Below, piece by piece: positions 48,884-57,509 of a DNA stretch of 64,000 nucleotides (the stretch's first letter is position 1; each line of letters starts with the position of its first letter). The notes beneath the pieces were generated by a model. The model was not told the origin of the DNA and ran no database searches. It worked only from the letters and a program-made list of their open reading frames with translations. The stretch is from positions 62,001 through 126,000 of the forward strand of contig NZ_LFQU01000004.1 of assembly GCF_001275135.1 (NCBI RefSeq). The letters are read 5' to 3'. Made by a program: the position numbers and the translations under genes. Source of the stretch: Xylanibacter rarus. GTDB taxonomy: Bacteria > Bacteroidota > Bacteroidia > Bacteroidales > Bacteroidaceae.

Positions 48884-49064
48884 GGCACACGGCAGGCGCC
48901 ATCAGGGCGCGCCTCGGCACGGCCACAGACAGGCAGCAAGGACACTGTCTGAAGGCGGCACGGACCATGTGGCAGATGTGCATAAAAAGCTTACATACAA
49001 TGCCCAAAAAGCCTTAAAAAGGCTGATTTAGCGTTATTTATTTTTTTATATGGCGCAAAACTCG

Positions 49065-49072
49065 TATTTTTG
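49065..49072 (+). promoter_or_regulatory. -7 promoter box TATTTTTG for the acetyltransferase-like gene
   Basis: TATTTTTG about 33 bp upstream of the ATG at 49106, in an AT-rich tract. Confidence 0.55.
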
Positions 49073-49105
49073 CATGTTTAAGTTGTCTAATATAAAGTAA
49101 GACAA

Positions 49106-50254
49106 ATGTCAACTATTAAAATCAAAAAAGTAGAAACAAGGAAAGACCTTGAGCGGTTTATAGACTTTCACTATGACCTCTACAAGGACAATGAGTATGA
49201 CGTTCCCACACTGTTCAGCGACGACCTGAACACCCTGAGCAAGGACAAGAACGCGGCGTTCGAGTTCTCCGAGGCCGAGTATTTCATGGCGTTCGACGGA
49301 CGTGGGCGCATGGTGGGCCGCGTGGCAGCCATAATCAACCACCGCGCCAACAAGCGCTGGGGGCGCAAGTGCGTCAGATTCGGATGGATAGACTTCATCG
49401 ACGACATCAACGTGTCTAGGGCCCTGTTCGACGCCGTTGAGAAATACGGCAAGTCGAAAGGCATGGAAGAGATGATAGGTCCGCTCGGATTCACCGACCT
49501 CGACCCCGAAGGCATGCTCACAATGGGATTCGACCAGCTGGGCACTATGGCCACCATATACAACTATCCGTACTATCCGGAGCACATGGAGAAGCTGGGC
49601 GACTTCGAGAAGGACAACGACTATGTGGAGTTTAAGCTCATGGTGCCCGACAAAGTGCCCGAGAAATACACCAAGATAGCCGAGATGATACAGAAGCGCT
49701 ACGACCTGCACATCAGGAAACTGACCAAGAAGGACGTGTTTGAGGGCGGCTACGGCAAGAAGATGTTTGAGCTGATAAACACCTGCTTCAAGGACCTGTA
49801 CGGATATTCGGAACTGTCTGAAAGGCAGATCGACCAGTACATCAAGATGTACTTCCCCCTGGCCGACCTCAGCCTCATCACCGTTGTAGAGGACCGCAGC
49901 GCCGGCAACAAGCCCGTGGCCGTGGGCATCACCATCCCGTCGCTGTCGAAGGCGCTGCAGAAGTGCCGCCGCGGAAGGCTCTGGCCCTTCGGATGGTGGC
50001 ACGTGCTGAGGGCTCTGAAGGCTCACAAGACCGAGGGCGTAGACCTGCTGCTGCTCGGAGTGCTGCCCGAATACCGCATGAAGGGTGCCAACGCCCTTAT
50101 GTTCTACGACCTCATCCCGCGCTATCAGGCCTACGGATTCAAATGGGGCGAGAGCCAGGTTGAGATGGAGACCAACGAGAACGTGCAGAGCCAGTGGCAG
50201 TATCTCGAGACCATCCTCCACAAGAGAAGACGCTGCTACAAGAAGTGGATATAG
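49106..50254 (+). CDS. GNAT-like N-acetyltransferase family protein
   Basis: A 382-residue cytoplasmic protein conserved in Bacteroidota, with two GNAT-like folds. The N-terminal part has AEYFMAFDGRGRMVGRVAAI near 57 and the signature EEMIGPLGFTDLDPEGML near 122. The C-terminal part includes LLLLGVLPEYRMKGANALMF near 314, corresponding to the acetyl-CoA-binding loop region of the fold. The substrate is unknown. Transcribed alone, with a hairpin terminator right after the stop. Confidence 0.72.
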   Translation: MSTIKIKKVETRKDLERFIDFHYDLYKDNEYDVPTLFSDDLNTLSKDKNAAFEFSEAEYFMAFDGRGRMVGRVAAIINHRANKRWGRKCVRFGWIDFIDDINVSRALFDAVEKYGKSKGMEEMIGPLGFTDLDPEGMLTMGFDQLGTMATIYNYPYYPEHMEKLGDFEKDNDYVEFKLMVPDKVPEKYTKIAEMIQKRYDLHIRKLTKKDVFEGGYGKKMFELINTCFKDLYGYSELSERQIDQYIKMYFPLADLSLITVVEDRSAGNKPVAVGITIPSLSKALQKCRRGRLWPFGWWHVLRALKAHKTEGVDLLLLGVLPEYRMKGANALMFYDLIPRYQAYGFKWGESQVEMETNENVQSQWQYLETILHKRRRCYKKWI

Positions 50255-50255
50255 A

Positions 50256-50281
50256 TTTTCTGCCGGCAAACGGCAGAAAAT
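50256..50281. terminator. Short intrinsic terminator after the acetyltransferase-like gene
   Basis: TTTTCTGCCG-GCAAA-CGGCAGAAAA, a 10-bp perfect stem starting two bases after the stop codon, with A/T arms usable in either direction. Confidence 0.7.
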
Positions 50282-50310
50282 AATTAAAAATTAAAAGTAA
50301 AAATTAAACA
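50281..50310 (+). repeat. Left AT-rich inverted repeat flanking the four-helix-bundle gene
   Basis: AATTAAAAATTAAAAG then TAAAAATTAAACA. The reverse complement, with small changes, occurs at 50797-50828. Confidence 0.7.
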
Positions 50311-50385
50311 GCGAGGGGGATGGCAGGCGGTGATCATATCAACTTAAGCTGGCAGAAGTGTGGTAACAATTAAACAACGTTGATT

Positions 50386-50754
50386 ATGGCTGACGGCAAT
50401 AACATTGTGAAAGAAAAGGCGGAGAAGTTCGCCATACGCATTGTTAAGTGCAGCAGGTTCATAAGGGAAACCAAACGTGAATACTCGCTTGCCGACCAGC
50501 TGCTGCGTTGCGGCACCAGCATAGGTGCCAATCTTTATGAAGCTGAATTTGCACAAAGCAAAGCCGACTTTATAAGCAAGATGAGCATCGCGCTCAAAGA
50601 AGCGTCTGAAACCAAATATTGGCTGTGGCTGCTCCACTCGACAGACATACTGGAAGACAAGATTTACTACTCAATGAACACCGACTTGAAGAACATCATA
50701 AGTCTTCTTGTCTCAATATTGAGATCATTGAAGGGTGTAGACAGCAAGAAATAG
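50386..50754 (+). CDS. Four-helix-bundle protein (23S rRNA intervening-sequence protein family)
   Basis: A 122-residue all-helical protein of the S23/TIGR02436 family, first described from 23S rRNA intervening sequences and related to the Avd accessory protein of diversity-generating retroelements. Signature segments: CSRFIRETKREYSLADQLLR, then CGTSIGANLYEAEFAQSKADF (in two parts) and KEASETKYWLWLLHSTDIL. Function is not established. It is a single gene boxed in by inverted AT-rich repeats, unlike neighbouring genes, which suggests a movable or recently acquired cassette. ATG at 50386 is used rather than the TTG two codons upstream. Confidence 0.9.
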   Translation: MADGNNIVKEKAEKFAIRIVKCSRFIRETKREYSLADQLLRCGTSIGANLYEAEFAQSKADFISKMSIALKEASETKYWLWLLHSTDILEDKIYYSMNTDLKNIISLLVSILRSLKGVDSKK

Positions 50755-50796
50755 CTGACAACGCCACACCCAGCTGCCACCATATGCCGGCCACGA

Positions 50797-50828
50797 TGTT
50801 TAATTTTTAACTTTTAATTGTTAATTTT
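50797..50828 (-). repeat. Right AT-rich inverted repeat flanking the four-helix-bundle gene
   Basis: TGTTTAATTTTTAACTTTTA followed by ATTGTTAATTTT, the inverted partner of 50281-50310. It ends 8 bp before the parE start. Confidence 0.7.
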
Positions 50829-50836
50829 GGAATTTT

Positions 50837-52765
50837 ATGAGCGAAGAGAATAAAATTACAACCGAGTATACTGACGACAATATCAGGCACCTGTCTGACA
50901 TGGAGCACGTGCGCACCCGACCGGGAATGTACATCGGCCGACTTGGCGACGGATCCATGCCCGAGGACGGCATCTACGTGTTGCTCAAAGAGGTTATCGA
51001 CAACTCTATCGACGAGTTTAAGATGAACGCCGGCAAGCGCATCGAGATCGACATAGACAACAACCTCAGCGTGATGGTGCGCGACTACGGACGAGGCATA
51101 CCGCAGGGCAAGCTCATCGAGGCCGTAAGCGTGCTAAACACCGGAGGTAAATACGACTCCAAGGCGTTCAAGAAGAGCGTCGGACTCAACGGTGTGGGCA
51201 TCAAGGCCGTCAACGCGCTAAGCTCCAGGTTCGAGGTGAGGTCTTACCGCGACGGAACGGTGCGCACGGCGACATTCGAACGCGGCGTGCTGAAGAGCGA
51301 CACAACCGAGGAGACGCAGGACGAGACGGGTACATACATATACTTCGTGCCCGACGACACGCTCTTCAAGAACTACTCTTTCCACCACGACTTCGTGGAG
51401 ACGATGCTGCGCAACTACACCTACCTGAACACAGGACTGACCATCATGTACAACGGACGCAGGATTCTGAGCCGCAACGGACTTGAAGACCTGCTCAACG
51501 ACACGATGACCAACGACGGCATCTACCCCATAATACACCTCAAGGGCGAAGACATCGAGATTGCGTTCACGCACACCAACCAGTATGGCGAGGAGTATCA
51601 CTCGTTCGTAAACGGACAGCACACCACGCAGGGCGGTACTCACCAGAGCGCGTTCAAGGAGCACATAGCCCGCACGATAAAGGAGTTTTTCAACAAAAAC
51701 TTCGAATATACCGACATCCGCAACGGCCTCGTGGCAGCCATAGCCGTCAACGTCGAGGAGCCGATGTTTGAGAGTCAGACCAAGATTAAGCTCGGATCGC
51801 TTACCATGAGCCCCGACGGCGTCAGCGTAAACAAGTACGTGGGCGACTTCATCAAGAACGAGGTGGACAACTATCTGCACAAACACTCCGACGTGGCAGA
51901 GGTTATGCTGCAGAAGATTCAGGCCAGCGAGAAGGAAAGAAAGGAGATGGCAGGAGTGACAAAGCTGGCACGCGAGCGCGCCAAGAAAGCCAACCTGCAC
52001 AACCGGAAGCTGCGCGACTGCCGCATACACTTCTCCGACGTGAAGAACAACCGCAAGGAGGAAAGCTCCATCTTCATCACCGAGGGCGACTCAGCGAGCG
52101 GTTCTATCACCAAGAGCCGCGACGTAAACACGCAGGCTGTGTTCTCTCTCAGGGGCAAGCCGCTCAACTCTTTCGGACTCACCAAAAAGGTGGTGTACGA
52201 GAACGAGGAGTTTAATCTGCTTCAGGCAGCCCTCGACATTGAGGACGGACTCGACACACTGCGCTACAACAAGGTGATTGTTGCAACCGATGCCGATGTC
52301 GACGGCATGCACATCCGACTGCTCATAATAACCTTCTTCCTGCAGTTCTTCCCCGAACTCATCAAGAAGGGACACGTATACGTGCTGCAGACGCCGCTCT
52401 TCCGCGTCAGAAACCGCCGCACGAAGGTGCGCAACAAGAAGGCGCTCGAAGACGTAAAAGGCAAGAAGGGCGACTTCATCACCCGCTATTGCTACAGCGA
52501 CGAGGAGCGCGTAAAGGCCATAGAGGAGCTTGGTCCCGACCCTGAGATAACCCGATTCAAAGGTCTTGGAGAGATAAGTCCCGACGAGTTTGTCAACTTC
52601 ATCGGCCCCGACATGCGCCTCGAGCAGGTTACTCTGCACAAGACCGACCAGGTGCAGAAGCTCCTGGAGTACTACATGGGCAAGAATACGCCCGAGCGAC
52701 AGAACTTCATCATAGACAACCTGGTGATAGAGGAAGACCGTCCCGAAGAGGAAGAAAAGTTCTGA
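50837..52765 (+). CDS. parE: DNA topoisomerase IV subunit B (ParE)
   Basis: A 642-residue type IIA topoisomerase ATPase subunit. GHKL ATPase: [18 protein letters not shown] near 26, the E of [11 protein letters not shown] near 52, [10 protein letters not shown] near 82 and [14 protein letters not shown] near 115. Transducer domain: the QTKIKLGS lysine loop near 316. Toprim: ITEGDSASG (E416, D418) and the acidic DADVDG (D485, D487, D489), followed by FKGLGEISP. Its size (about 640) and lack of the GyrB insert fit ParE, which decatenates replicated chromosomes with ParC. The right AT-rich repeat lies just upstream, so its usual promoter region may have been altered. Confidence 0.93.
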   Translation: MSEENKITTEYTDDNIRHLSDMEHVRTRPGMYIGRLGDGSMPEDGIYVLLKEVIDNSIDEFKMNAGKRIEIDIDNNLSVMVRDYGRGIPQGKLIEAVSVLNTGGKYDSKAFKKSVGLNGVGIKAVNALSSRFEVRSYRDGTVRTATFERGVLKSDTTEETQDETGTYIYFVPDDTLFKNYSFHHDFVETMLRNYTYLNTGLTIMYNGRRILSRNGLEDLLNDTMTNDGIYPIIHLKGEDIEIAFTHTNQYGEEYHSFVNGQHTTQGGTHQSAFKEHIARTIKEFFNKNFEYTDIRNGLVAAIAVNVEEPMFESQTKIKLGSLTMSPDGVSVNKYVGDFIKNEVDNYLHKHSDVAEVMLQKIQASEKERKEMAGVTKLARERAKKANLHNRKLRDCRIHFSDVKNNRKEESSIFITEGDSASGSITKSRDVNTQAVFSLRGKPLNSFGLTKKVVYENEEFNLLQAALDIEDGLDTLRYNKVIVATDADVDGMHIRLLIITFFLQFFPELIKKGHVYVLQTPLFRVRNRRTKVRNKKALEDVKGKKGDFITRYCYSDEERVKAIEELGPDPEITRFKGLGEISPDEFVNFIGPDMRLEQVTLHKTDQVQKLLEYYMGKNTPERQNFIIDNLVIEEDRPEEEEKF

Positions 52766-53063
52766 CAAGGGGCAAAAGGAACGTAAAGGAGACGCAGAAT
52801 AAGTCCAACGGCAATGCTGATGAAACATAATGAGCATGCGGAAAGGGCATTAATGATACGTGGAAGGGGCATTAATGATATGCGGAAGAAGGATGAAAGC
52901 CATGCAAAGTAAACACAAAAGCCATGCAGAATAAGCATGAAAACAATGCAAGAGTCATTCATCCGCGCATCATCAGTCCCATTCCTCCCATCTCTCCCAC
53001 AACATCCGTTCCTCCCATAAGTCCCATCCCCCACAATCATCCCATAAAAGAAACATCACAACA
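52766..53063. other. Gap between parE and the S41 protease with short direct repeats and a C-rich leader
   Basis: Two tandem 22-23-bp units containing GGGCATTAATGATA occur at 52838-52882, and AAGCCATGCA words recur at about 52896-52930. From about 52970 to 53048 the strand is C-rich with units such as CCTCCCATAAGTCCCATCCC. No gene or clear promoter is seen. Confidence 0.5.
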
Positions 53064-54692
53064 ATGATAAACACAACCATCAGAAAGATAAAAGCCGCAC
53101 TGGCAAAGACTGCCACCAAGGCCCTCGTTGCCGTCGCACCGGCTGTCATGTCGTGCCTTCCGGCCGGCGCGCAGATGAACATCGACTTCTCTTACGACAG
53201 TCCGCTGCGCAAGCTGCAGATAGCCGAAATGGCAATAAACAACCTCTACGTCGACTCGGTTGACGAGAAGAAGCTCGTTGAGGACGCTATAAGGGGCATG
53301 CTGGAGAAGCTCGACCCCCACTCATCTTACTCCGACCCGGAGGAAGTGAAGGCAATGAACGAACCGCTGCAGGGCAACTTCGACGGCATAGGCGTGCAGT
53401 TCAACATGGTTGACGACACGCTGCTCGTCATTCAGCCCGTGTCGAAAGGCCCGTCGGAGAAGGTGGGCATCATGGCAGGCGACCGCATAGTGAACGTGAA
53501 CGACACTGCCATTGCGGGCGTGAAGATGAAGAAAGAGGAGATAATGAAGCGTCTGCGCGGACCCCGAGGCACAACGGTGAAGCTGGGAATTGTGCGCCGC
53601 GGCGTGCCCGACGTGATGTATTTCACGGTGAAGAGAGACAAGATTCCGGTGAAGAGCGTGGACGCCGTCTACATGATTCGCCCGCAGATAGGCTACATAA
53701 GGATAGGAAACTTCGGCGCGACGACATACAAGGAGTTTATGGAAGGCATGGAGAAGCTGAAAGCCGAGGGCATGAAAGACCTGATACTCGACCTTCAGGA
53801 CAACGGCGGAGGATATCTGCAGGCTGCCGTGGAGATAGCCAACGAGTTCTTGCCGAAGGACGATCTGATTGTATATACCGACGGACGCCGCATCAGACGC
53901 ATGGACTATAAGGCGCGCGGCAACGGCTCTTTCCTGACAGGACGCGTGTATGTGCTCGTCAACGAGTTCACGGCGTCGGCCGCAGAGATTGTTACCGGAG
54001 CGATACAAGACCACGACCGCGGCATCGTAATCGGCCGCCGCACGTTCGGCAAGGGCCTCGTTCAGCGCCCGATCGACCTGCCCGACGGCTCCATGATACG
54101 ACTAACCATTGCCCACTACTACACTCCTTCGGGACGATGCATACAGAAGCCATACACCAAAGGAGACATAGAGGACTATGCGATGGACTTTGAGAAGCGC
54201 CTGAAACACGGCGAACTGACCAACCGCGACAGCATTCACTTCGCCGATTCGCTGAAGTTCTACACGCTGAAAGAGCACCGCACGGTGTACGGCGGAGGCG
54301 GAATAATGCCCGACACGTTCGTGCCTCTGGACACACTTCAGTACACCAAGTTCCACCGCCAGCTCGTGCTGAAGGGCATAGTGATAAACACCGACCTGAG
54401 ATATATCGACAAGAACCGCAAGCAACTCGTAGGCGACTACCCGACGTTCGAGGCGTTCAGAAGCCGTTTTGAGGTGCCGCAGGAACTTATCGACGAGATA
54501 ATGAAGGAGGCGGAGAAGCAGAAGATAAAGCCGAAAGACGACGAAGAACTGCAGCGCACGCTGCCCTATCTGAAATCGCAGCTGAAGGCTCTCGTGGCGC
54601 GCGACCTCTTCGACATGAGCGAATACTTCCAGATTATCAACGAGACAAGCGACATCGTGAAGAAGGGAGTGGAGCTCTCGGCAGGCAAATAA
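53064..54692 (+). CDS. S41 family C-terminal processing peptidase (CtpA-like)
   Basis: A 542-residue exported serine protease. Signal peptide region to about residue 36 (VMSCLPAGAQ). An N-terminal helical domain has MLEKLDPHSSY near 78. The PDZ domain (about 95-190) holds FDGIGVQF and IMAGDRIVNVNDT. The S41 core follows, with DLQDNGGGYLQAAVEIANEF near 245 and a Ser/Lys dyad at S305 (NEFTASAAEIV) and K330 (RRTFGKGLVQ). The C-terminal extension ends in charged helices. It degrades or trims periplasmic proteins. Close linkage with parE and coaD is common in Bacteroidota. Confidence 0.92.
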   Translation: MINTTIRKIKAALAKTATKALVAVAPAVMSCLPAGAQMNIDFSYDSPLRKLQIAEMAINNLYVDSVDEKKLVEDAIRGMLEKLDPHSSYSDPEEVKAMNEPLQGNFDGIGVQFNMVDDTLLVIQPVSKGPSEKVGIMAGDRIVNVNDTAIAGVKMKKEEIMKRLRGPRGTTVKLGIVRRGVPDVMYFTVKRDKIPVKSVDAVYMIRPQIGYIRIGNFGATTYKEFMEGMEKLKAEGMKDLILDLQDNGGGYLQAAVEIANEFLPKDDLIVYTDGRRIRRMDYKARGNGSFLTGRVYVLVNEFTASAAEIVTGAIQDHDRGIVIGRRTFGKGLVQRPIDLPDGSMIRLTIAHYYTPSGRCIQKPYTKGDIEDYAMDFEKRLKHGELTNRDSIHFADSLKFYTLKEHRTVYGGGGIMPDTFVPLDTLQYTKFHRQLVLKGIVINTDLRYIDKNRKQLVGDYPTFEAFRSRFEVPQELIDEIMKEAEKQKIKPKDDEELQRTLPYLKSQLKALVARDLFDMSEYFQIINETSDIVKKGVELSAGK

Positions 54693-54703
54693 AGGGCTGA
54701 CGG

Positions 54704-54796
54704 GATAAAAGTAATGGGACCAATAAGACTGATATGGCGCCTGTGCTGATATTGTTGCACGGCCATCGGTCTTATTGGTCCCATTACTTTTATCCT
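54704..54796. terminator. 93-nt perfect long inverted repeat between convergent genes
   Basis: The arms 54704-54730 and 54770-54796 are perfect 27-bp complements, beginning GGATAAAAGTAATGGGACCA, around a 39-nt loop. It lies 11 bp after the S41 stop and 11 bp before the ybeY stop, so it can terminate both. The arms are much longer than a normal terminator needs and lack a plain GC core/T-tail design, so a small inverted-repeat element is an alternative. Confidence 0.7.
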
Positions 54797-54807
54797 CTCG
54801 GGGCTTC

Positions 54808-55224
54808 TCAGAGCTTAATCATGGCAAGCGCCTTGTTCTCGGCAGCCTCCATAATCTCGCGCTCTCCGGGGCCTTTGTCGTTGATGCCGCAGAGATGCAG
54901 TATGCCGTGGATAATCACACGGTGAAGCTCCTCGTTGTAGTCCTTGCCCAGCTGCTCGGCGTTTGAGCGCACGGTGTCGAGCGAGATGACTATGTCGCCG
55001 CTGATTGTGTCGTCCTCGTCATAGTCGAACGTGATGATGTCAGTGTAGTAGTTGTGGCCCAGATACTCGTTGTTAACCTCAAGAATCTTGTCGTCGTTGA
55101 CAAACATATATCCTATTTCGCCAACCTTGCGGCCATATTCGGCGGCCACGGCCTTTATCCATGCCGATGTGTCGCGCTTTCTTATTGCCGGCATTTTTAC
55201 GCCGTCGGTGTTGTATGTTATCAT
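54808..55224 (-). CDS. ybeY: Endoribonuclease YbeY
   Basis: A 138-residue single-strand RNase for 16S rRNA 3'-end maturation and ribosome quality control. The zinc motif is HGILHLCGINDK (about residues 105-116). The two first His are kept, but the third His of the textbook HGxLHLxGYDH is replaced in the DKGPGE stretch, as often seen in Bacteroidota. The upstream YLGHNYYTDIITFDYD is the second hallmark. It is third in the ruvB-coaD-ybeY order on the minus strand, 112 bp after coaD. Confidence 0.92.
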   Translation of the reverse strand: MITYNTDGVKMPAIRKRDTSAWIKAVAAEYGRKVGEIGYMFVNDDKILEVNNEYLGHNYYTDIITFDYDEDDTISGDIVISLDTVRSNAEQLGKDYNEELHRVIIHGILHLCGINDKGPGEREIMEAAENKALAMIKL

Positions 55225-55336
55225 ATTTTGCTGTTTATTTTCGTTCTGAAGGCTTGCCGCACGGCGTGCGGTAAGTTATAGCCAAGATGCGCTTAAGTGC
55301 GTCAGAAGGCGTTATATTGCCCTCTGCGGGCACGTC

Positions 55337-55816
55337 TTAAGGCTCCTTAATCTCTGTCTTGCGTCCCTGCTCAGGTGCGGGCAGAAACTCGGCGGCGTCC
55401 TTGCCGAAGTGGATAAGCTCGCGCACCATGCTCGACGACACGCTCTCATATTCAGGCTCGGCATACAGCAGGATGGTCTCTATGCCGCCTATCTTGCGGT
55501 TGATGTCTGCCTGCTCGCGCTCATACTCAAAGTCCTTGATGCTGCGCACGCCCTTGATGATGAAGCCGGCGCCCTCGCGGCGGGCAAAGTCGACGGTGAG
55601 GTCGCTGTATTCCTTTACCTCCACCTTAGGCTCGTCGGCATACAGGCGTGCAATGGCCTTCACCCTTGTCTGCGCGCTGTACATGTATTTCTTGCGCTCG
55701 TTGAAGCCCACGCCGATGACAATCCGGTCGAACAACGGCAGCGCACGTCTGACAATGGCATGATGACCGGTGGTGAAGGGGTCGAAGCTTCCTACGAAAA
55801 TGCCTGTTCTCTGCAT
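55337..55816 (-). CDS. coaD: Phosphopantetheine adenylyltransferase
   Basis: A 159-residue enzyme that adenylates 4'-phosphopantetheine to dephospho-CoA, the penultimate CoA step. Nucleotidyltransferase motif GSFDPFTTGHHAIV (residues 9-22), the RKKYMYSAQTRVKAI loop near 41, KGVRSIKDFEYE near 88 and the ATP-binding VSSSMVRELI near 124. Length is standard. It starts 67 bp downstream of the ruvB stop on the same strand. Confidence 0.95.
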   Translation of the reverse strand: MQRTGIFVGSFDPFTTGHHAIVRRALPLFDRIVIGVGFNERKKYMYSAQTRVKAIARLYADEPKVEVKEYSDLTVDFARREGAGFIIKGVRSIKDFEYEREQADINRKIGGIETILLYAEPEYESVSSSMVRELIHFGKDAAEFLPAPEQGRKTEIKEP

Positions 55817-55883
55817 TGATTTCTATCTGTTGTTTTGTTGATTTTTATATATACATTCTGTCTGACTGCACCGTCAGCATGGC

Positions 55884-56924
55884 CTATCCCATGCCGAAGA
55901 GGTCGGGCTCCATCACGTTGCCGGCATACGGATTGCGGCCGAAGTGGTTGTAGGCAAGCTCCGTGACCATACGTCCGCGCGGCGTGCGCTTGATGAATCC
56001 CTCCATGATGAGGTAAGGCTCATACACCTCCTCAACGGTTCCGGCGTCCTCGCCTATTGCCGTGGCTATGGTGGTGATGCCCACGGGGCCGCCCTTGAAC
56101 TTGTCGATGATTGTCAGCAGAATCTTGTTGTCAATCTCGTCGAGGCCATACTGGTCGATGTTCAGCGCCGTCAGCGCCACCTTCGATATGGCTGTGTCTA
56201 TGCGTCCCGTGCCCTTCACCTGCGCAAAGTCTCTCACCCTGCGCAGCAGGGCGTTGGCTATACGTGGCGTTCCGCGGCTGCGGCGGGCTATCTCTACGGC
56301 AGCGTCGTCGTCGATGGGCACCTTGAGTATCGATGCCGAGCGCTTCAGAATCTTGGTGAGCGTCTCGGGTTCGTAGTATTCCAGATGCAGGTTGATGCCG
56401 AATCGGGCGCGCAGCGGCGCGGTGAGCAGTCCGCTACGGGTTGTTGCCCCCACGAGAGTGAAGGGGTTGAGGTCAATCTGTATCGAGCGTGCCGACGGTC
56501 CCTTGTCTATCATGATGTCGATGCGGTAGTCCTCCATAGCCGAGTAGAGATACTCCTCAACGACGGGCGACAGGCGGTGAATCTCGTCGATGAACAGCAC
56601 GTCGTTAGGCTCGAGCGACGTCAGTATGCCTGCCAGGTCGCCCGGCTTGTCGAGCACGGGGCCGCTCGTCAGCTTGAAGCCCACGCCCAGCTCGTTGGCA
56701 ATGATGTTGCTCAGCGTGGTCTTTCCCAGTCCGGGAGGGCCGTGCAGCAGGGTGTGGTCGAGCGGCTCGCCGCGGTATTTGGCGGCCTCTACGAACACCT
56801 CGAGGTTCTCCACCACCTTCTGCTGTCCGCTGAAGTCGCCGAAGCGCAGCGGTCTGAGGGCGTTCTCAAACTCCTTCTCGGCCGACGACAGCGACTCTTT
56901 TCTTATATCGAAATTATCGTCCAT
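55884..56924 (-). CDS. ruvB: Holliday junction branch-migration ATPase RuvB
   Basis: A 346-residue AAA+ motor that drives Holliday junction migration with RuvA. N-terminal [19 protein letters not shown]; Walker [14 protein letters not shown] near residue 60; Walker [11 protein letters not shown] near 109; sensor [10 protein letters not shown] near 157; the arginine-finger region [11 protein letters not shown] near 167; and the C-terminal winged-helix with the [15 protein letters not shown] and [13 protein letters not shown] signatures. First gene of the ruvB-coaD-ybeY group, with a -7 box 26 bp upstream. Confidence 0.96.
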   Translation of the reverse strand: MDDNFDIRKESLSSAEKEFENALRPLRFGDFSGQQKVVENLEVFVEAAKYRGEPLDHTLLHGPPGLGKTTLSNIIANELGVGFKLTSGPVLDKPGDLAGILTSLEPNDVLFIDEIHRLSPVVEEYLYSAMEDYRIDIMIDKGPSARSIQIDLNPFTLVGATTRSGLLTAPLRARFGINLHLEYYEPETLTKILKRSASILKVPIDDDAAVEIARRSRGTPRIANALLRRVRDFAQVKGTGRIDTAISKVALTALNIDQYGLDEIDNKILLTIIDKFKGGPVGITTIATAIGEDAGTVEEVYEPYLIMEGFIKRTPRGRMVTELAYNHFGRNPYAGNVMEPDLFGMG

Positions 56925-56949
56925 TATTCTTTTATCTTTCAGTCGAATG

Positions 56950-56957
56950 CAAAGTTA
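56950..56957 (-). promoter_or_regulatory. -7 promoter box TAACTTTG for ruvB
   Basis: TAACTTTG on the minus strand, 25 bp upstream of the ruvB start. Confidence 0.6.
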
Positions 56958-57120
56958 AGCATTTTATTTGTTATAATCACGCAAAACCATAAGAATATCT
57001 CAGCCGCGGCAGACGGCGGCGTCACTGTTTCCGGCAGGCCGCCCTGCCGCCGCTCAGTCTTGCCTGCGGGGCATGTCGTGCCGGCGCCCGTGCCGTGCTG
57101 AAATGTGCCCGTGCAGCGGC

Positions 57121-57241
57121 CGTTTTCCGATATGTGCCCTTTTGCATTCCGAAAGGGCACCTTTTACACGCCAAAAGGCCGTCTTTTGCAGGCTAAAACA
57201 TGGCCTTTTGCAACGCATTGAGCATCAGGGCGTTACGCAGG
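57121..57241 (-). repeat. 22-bp-periodic interspersed element, copy 10
   Basis: Modules at 57129, 57151, 57173 and 57195. The leader on the minus strand is CGTAACGCCCTGATGCTCAA. It is flanked on the left by CGTTTTC. Positioned between the divergent ruvB and TonB-receptor genes. Confidence 0.9.
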
Positions 57242-57509
57242 GGCATACCGACGCATCGCCGCCAAGCCATATACAGCGCCCCCGCCGCCACACGCACGCC
57301 ACCCCGTGCGCCACGCCTTAAAACCTGCCCGAAAACCGTCAGAATGTCATATTATGTTAACGCAGAGACTATATAAATAGGTATTTAAACAGATTTTAAT
57401 AAATTGAAATAAATTTGTAACAAGTTGTTAAATACACTATAACCGCAGCGTAACGGCTTTGTAACACAGAATGCAGACCTTTGCAGCGTTAAAATTATTT
57501 TAGTTTTTT
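57242..57509 (+). other. AT-rich upstream region of the TonB-dependent receptor
   Basis: No gene is seen. From about 57340 the DNA becomes strongly AT-rich. GACCTTTG at 57476-57483 is a partial match to the -7 consensus, with TTTG at 57458-57461 only 14 bp upstream, so the promoter is uncertain. Confidence 0.3.
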
